From positions 26,282 through 90,281 of the forward strand of contig PNOC01000007.1 in assembly GCA_013824615.1 (NCBI GenBank): a DNA stretch of 64,000 nt. The letters are read 5' to 3'. The position numbers were made by a program, and so were the translations under genes. Under the pieces are notes generated by a model. It was not told where the DNA came from and did not search any database. It saw only the letters and a list, made by a program, of their open reading frames with translations. Position 1 is the stretch's first letter. Every line of letters starts with the position of its first letter. Origin of the DNA: Thermodesulfovibrio sp. GTDB lineage: Bacteria > Nitrospirota > Thermodesulfovibrionia > Thermodesulfovibrionales > UBA6898. Positions 63,961 through 64,000 of the stretch are shown here, piece after piece.

Positions 63961-64000
63961 TGGTACCGAAGACCGGACTTGAACCGGTACGGCCTTGCGG
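63961..64000 (-). tRNA. 3' part of a tRNA, probably tRNA-Leu
   Basis: The minus strand ends with a T-arm (ACCGG-TTCAAGT-CCGGT), acceptor strand CTTCGGT, discriminator A and encoded CCA (63961-63963). Upstream CCGCAAGG fits the long variable arm of a class II tRNA, and the acceptor strand matches tRNA-Leu. The anticodon lies beyond the window, so the amino acid is inferred. Confidence 0.75.

Overview
The window looks like a chromosomal segment of an anaerobic or microaerophilic member of the Nitrospirota (Thermodesulfovibrionia-like). This placement is an inference from gene repertoire: a heme-type radical SAM/SPASM enzyme beside hemE, a GH57 glycoside hydrolase beside ftsB-eno, many Fe-S, Tat and cytochrome c proteins, and a GC content near one half. 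No 16S gene is present. Coding density is high, most genes are housekeeping, and many neighbours overlap by 1 to 11 nt, which indicates translational coupling. I see no phage, insertion sequence, rRNA or CRISPR array.

Region 1 (1-5000, minus strand) holds pyrF (cut by the window edge), dcd, and a TgpA transglutaminase / DUF58 / MoxR ATPase trio. Region 2 (5036-19219, plus strand) holds argH, a fibronectin-type lipoprotein, a PAS histidine kinase, hflX (with no ordinary start codon), a radical SAM protein with hemE, then amidase, GerMN protein, murI, rph, ftsH and folP. Region 3 (19220-24900) is accessory. It has a long leader, an 1102-residue secreted multidomain protein ending in a DUF1566/Lcl domain that resembles diversity-generating-retroelement targets, and two divergent toxin-antitoxin pairs (PIN/ribbon-helix-helix and BrnT/BrnA) around an operator of three tandem 9-bp repeats. 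Region 4 (24934-36396, minus strand) holds a thermonuclease, an RlmI-type methyltransferase, a GH57 enzyme, ftsB, eno, a 459-residue unknown protein, lpd, gcvH and mutS. Region 5 (36535-39246, plus) is the DUF177-rpmF-plsX-fabH lipid operon, followed by minus-strand VTT, slipin and NfeD membrane genes.

Region 6 (42354-48242) begins with tRNA-Asn, then a MarR regulator and a QueG-like Fe-S protein fused to an SCP2 domain, each preceded by the same perfect palindrome. After a Tat-type dienelactone hydrolase and a nested palindromic repeat comes the most striking locus. It is a secreted protein with five copies of a CxxxCxCxxC block and 35 cysteines, joined to a YtkA/FixH-like domain, 15 bp upstream of a MauG-type di-heme peroxidase. 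A 12-bp perfect inverted repeat overlaps its promoter. I propose this as a candidate metal-handling system.

Region 7 (48249-57670) holds an AttH-type lipocalin with its ABC exporter, and a Tat/Fe-S cluster of aldo-keto reductase, DUF6599, DUF362 and a NapH-NapG-like fusion. Region 8 (57759-64000, minus) holds a small unknown protein, rpoD, another small Cys-bearing protein, a hybrid histidine kinase, an HDOD protein and the 3' end of a tRNA, probably tRNA-Leu. Dispersed palindromic repeats with the core GTCATTCC-CGGCTTGACCGGGG-ATCCA occur in several intergenic gaps.
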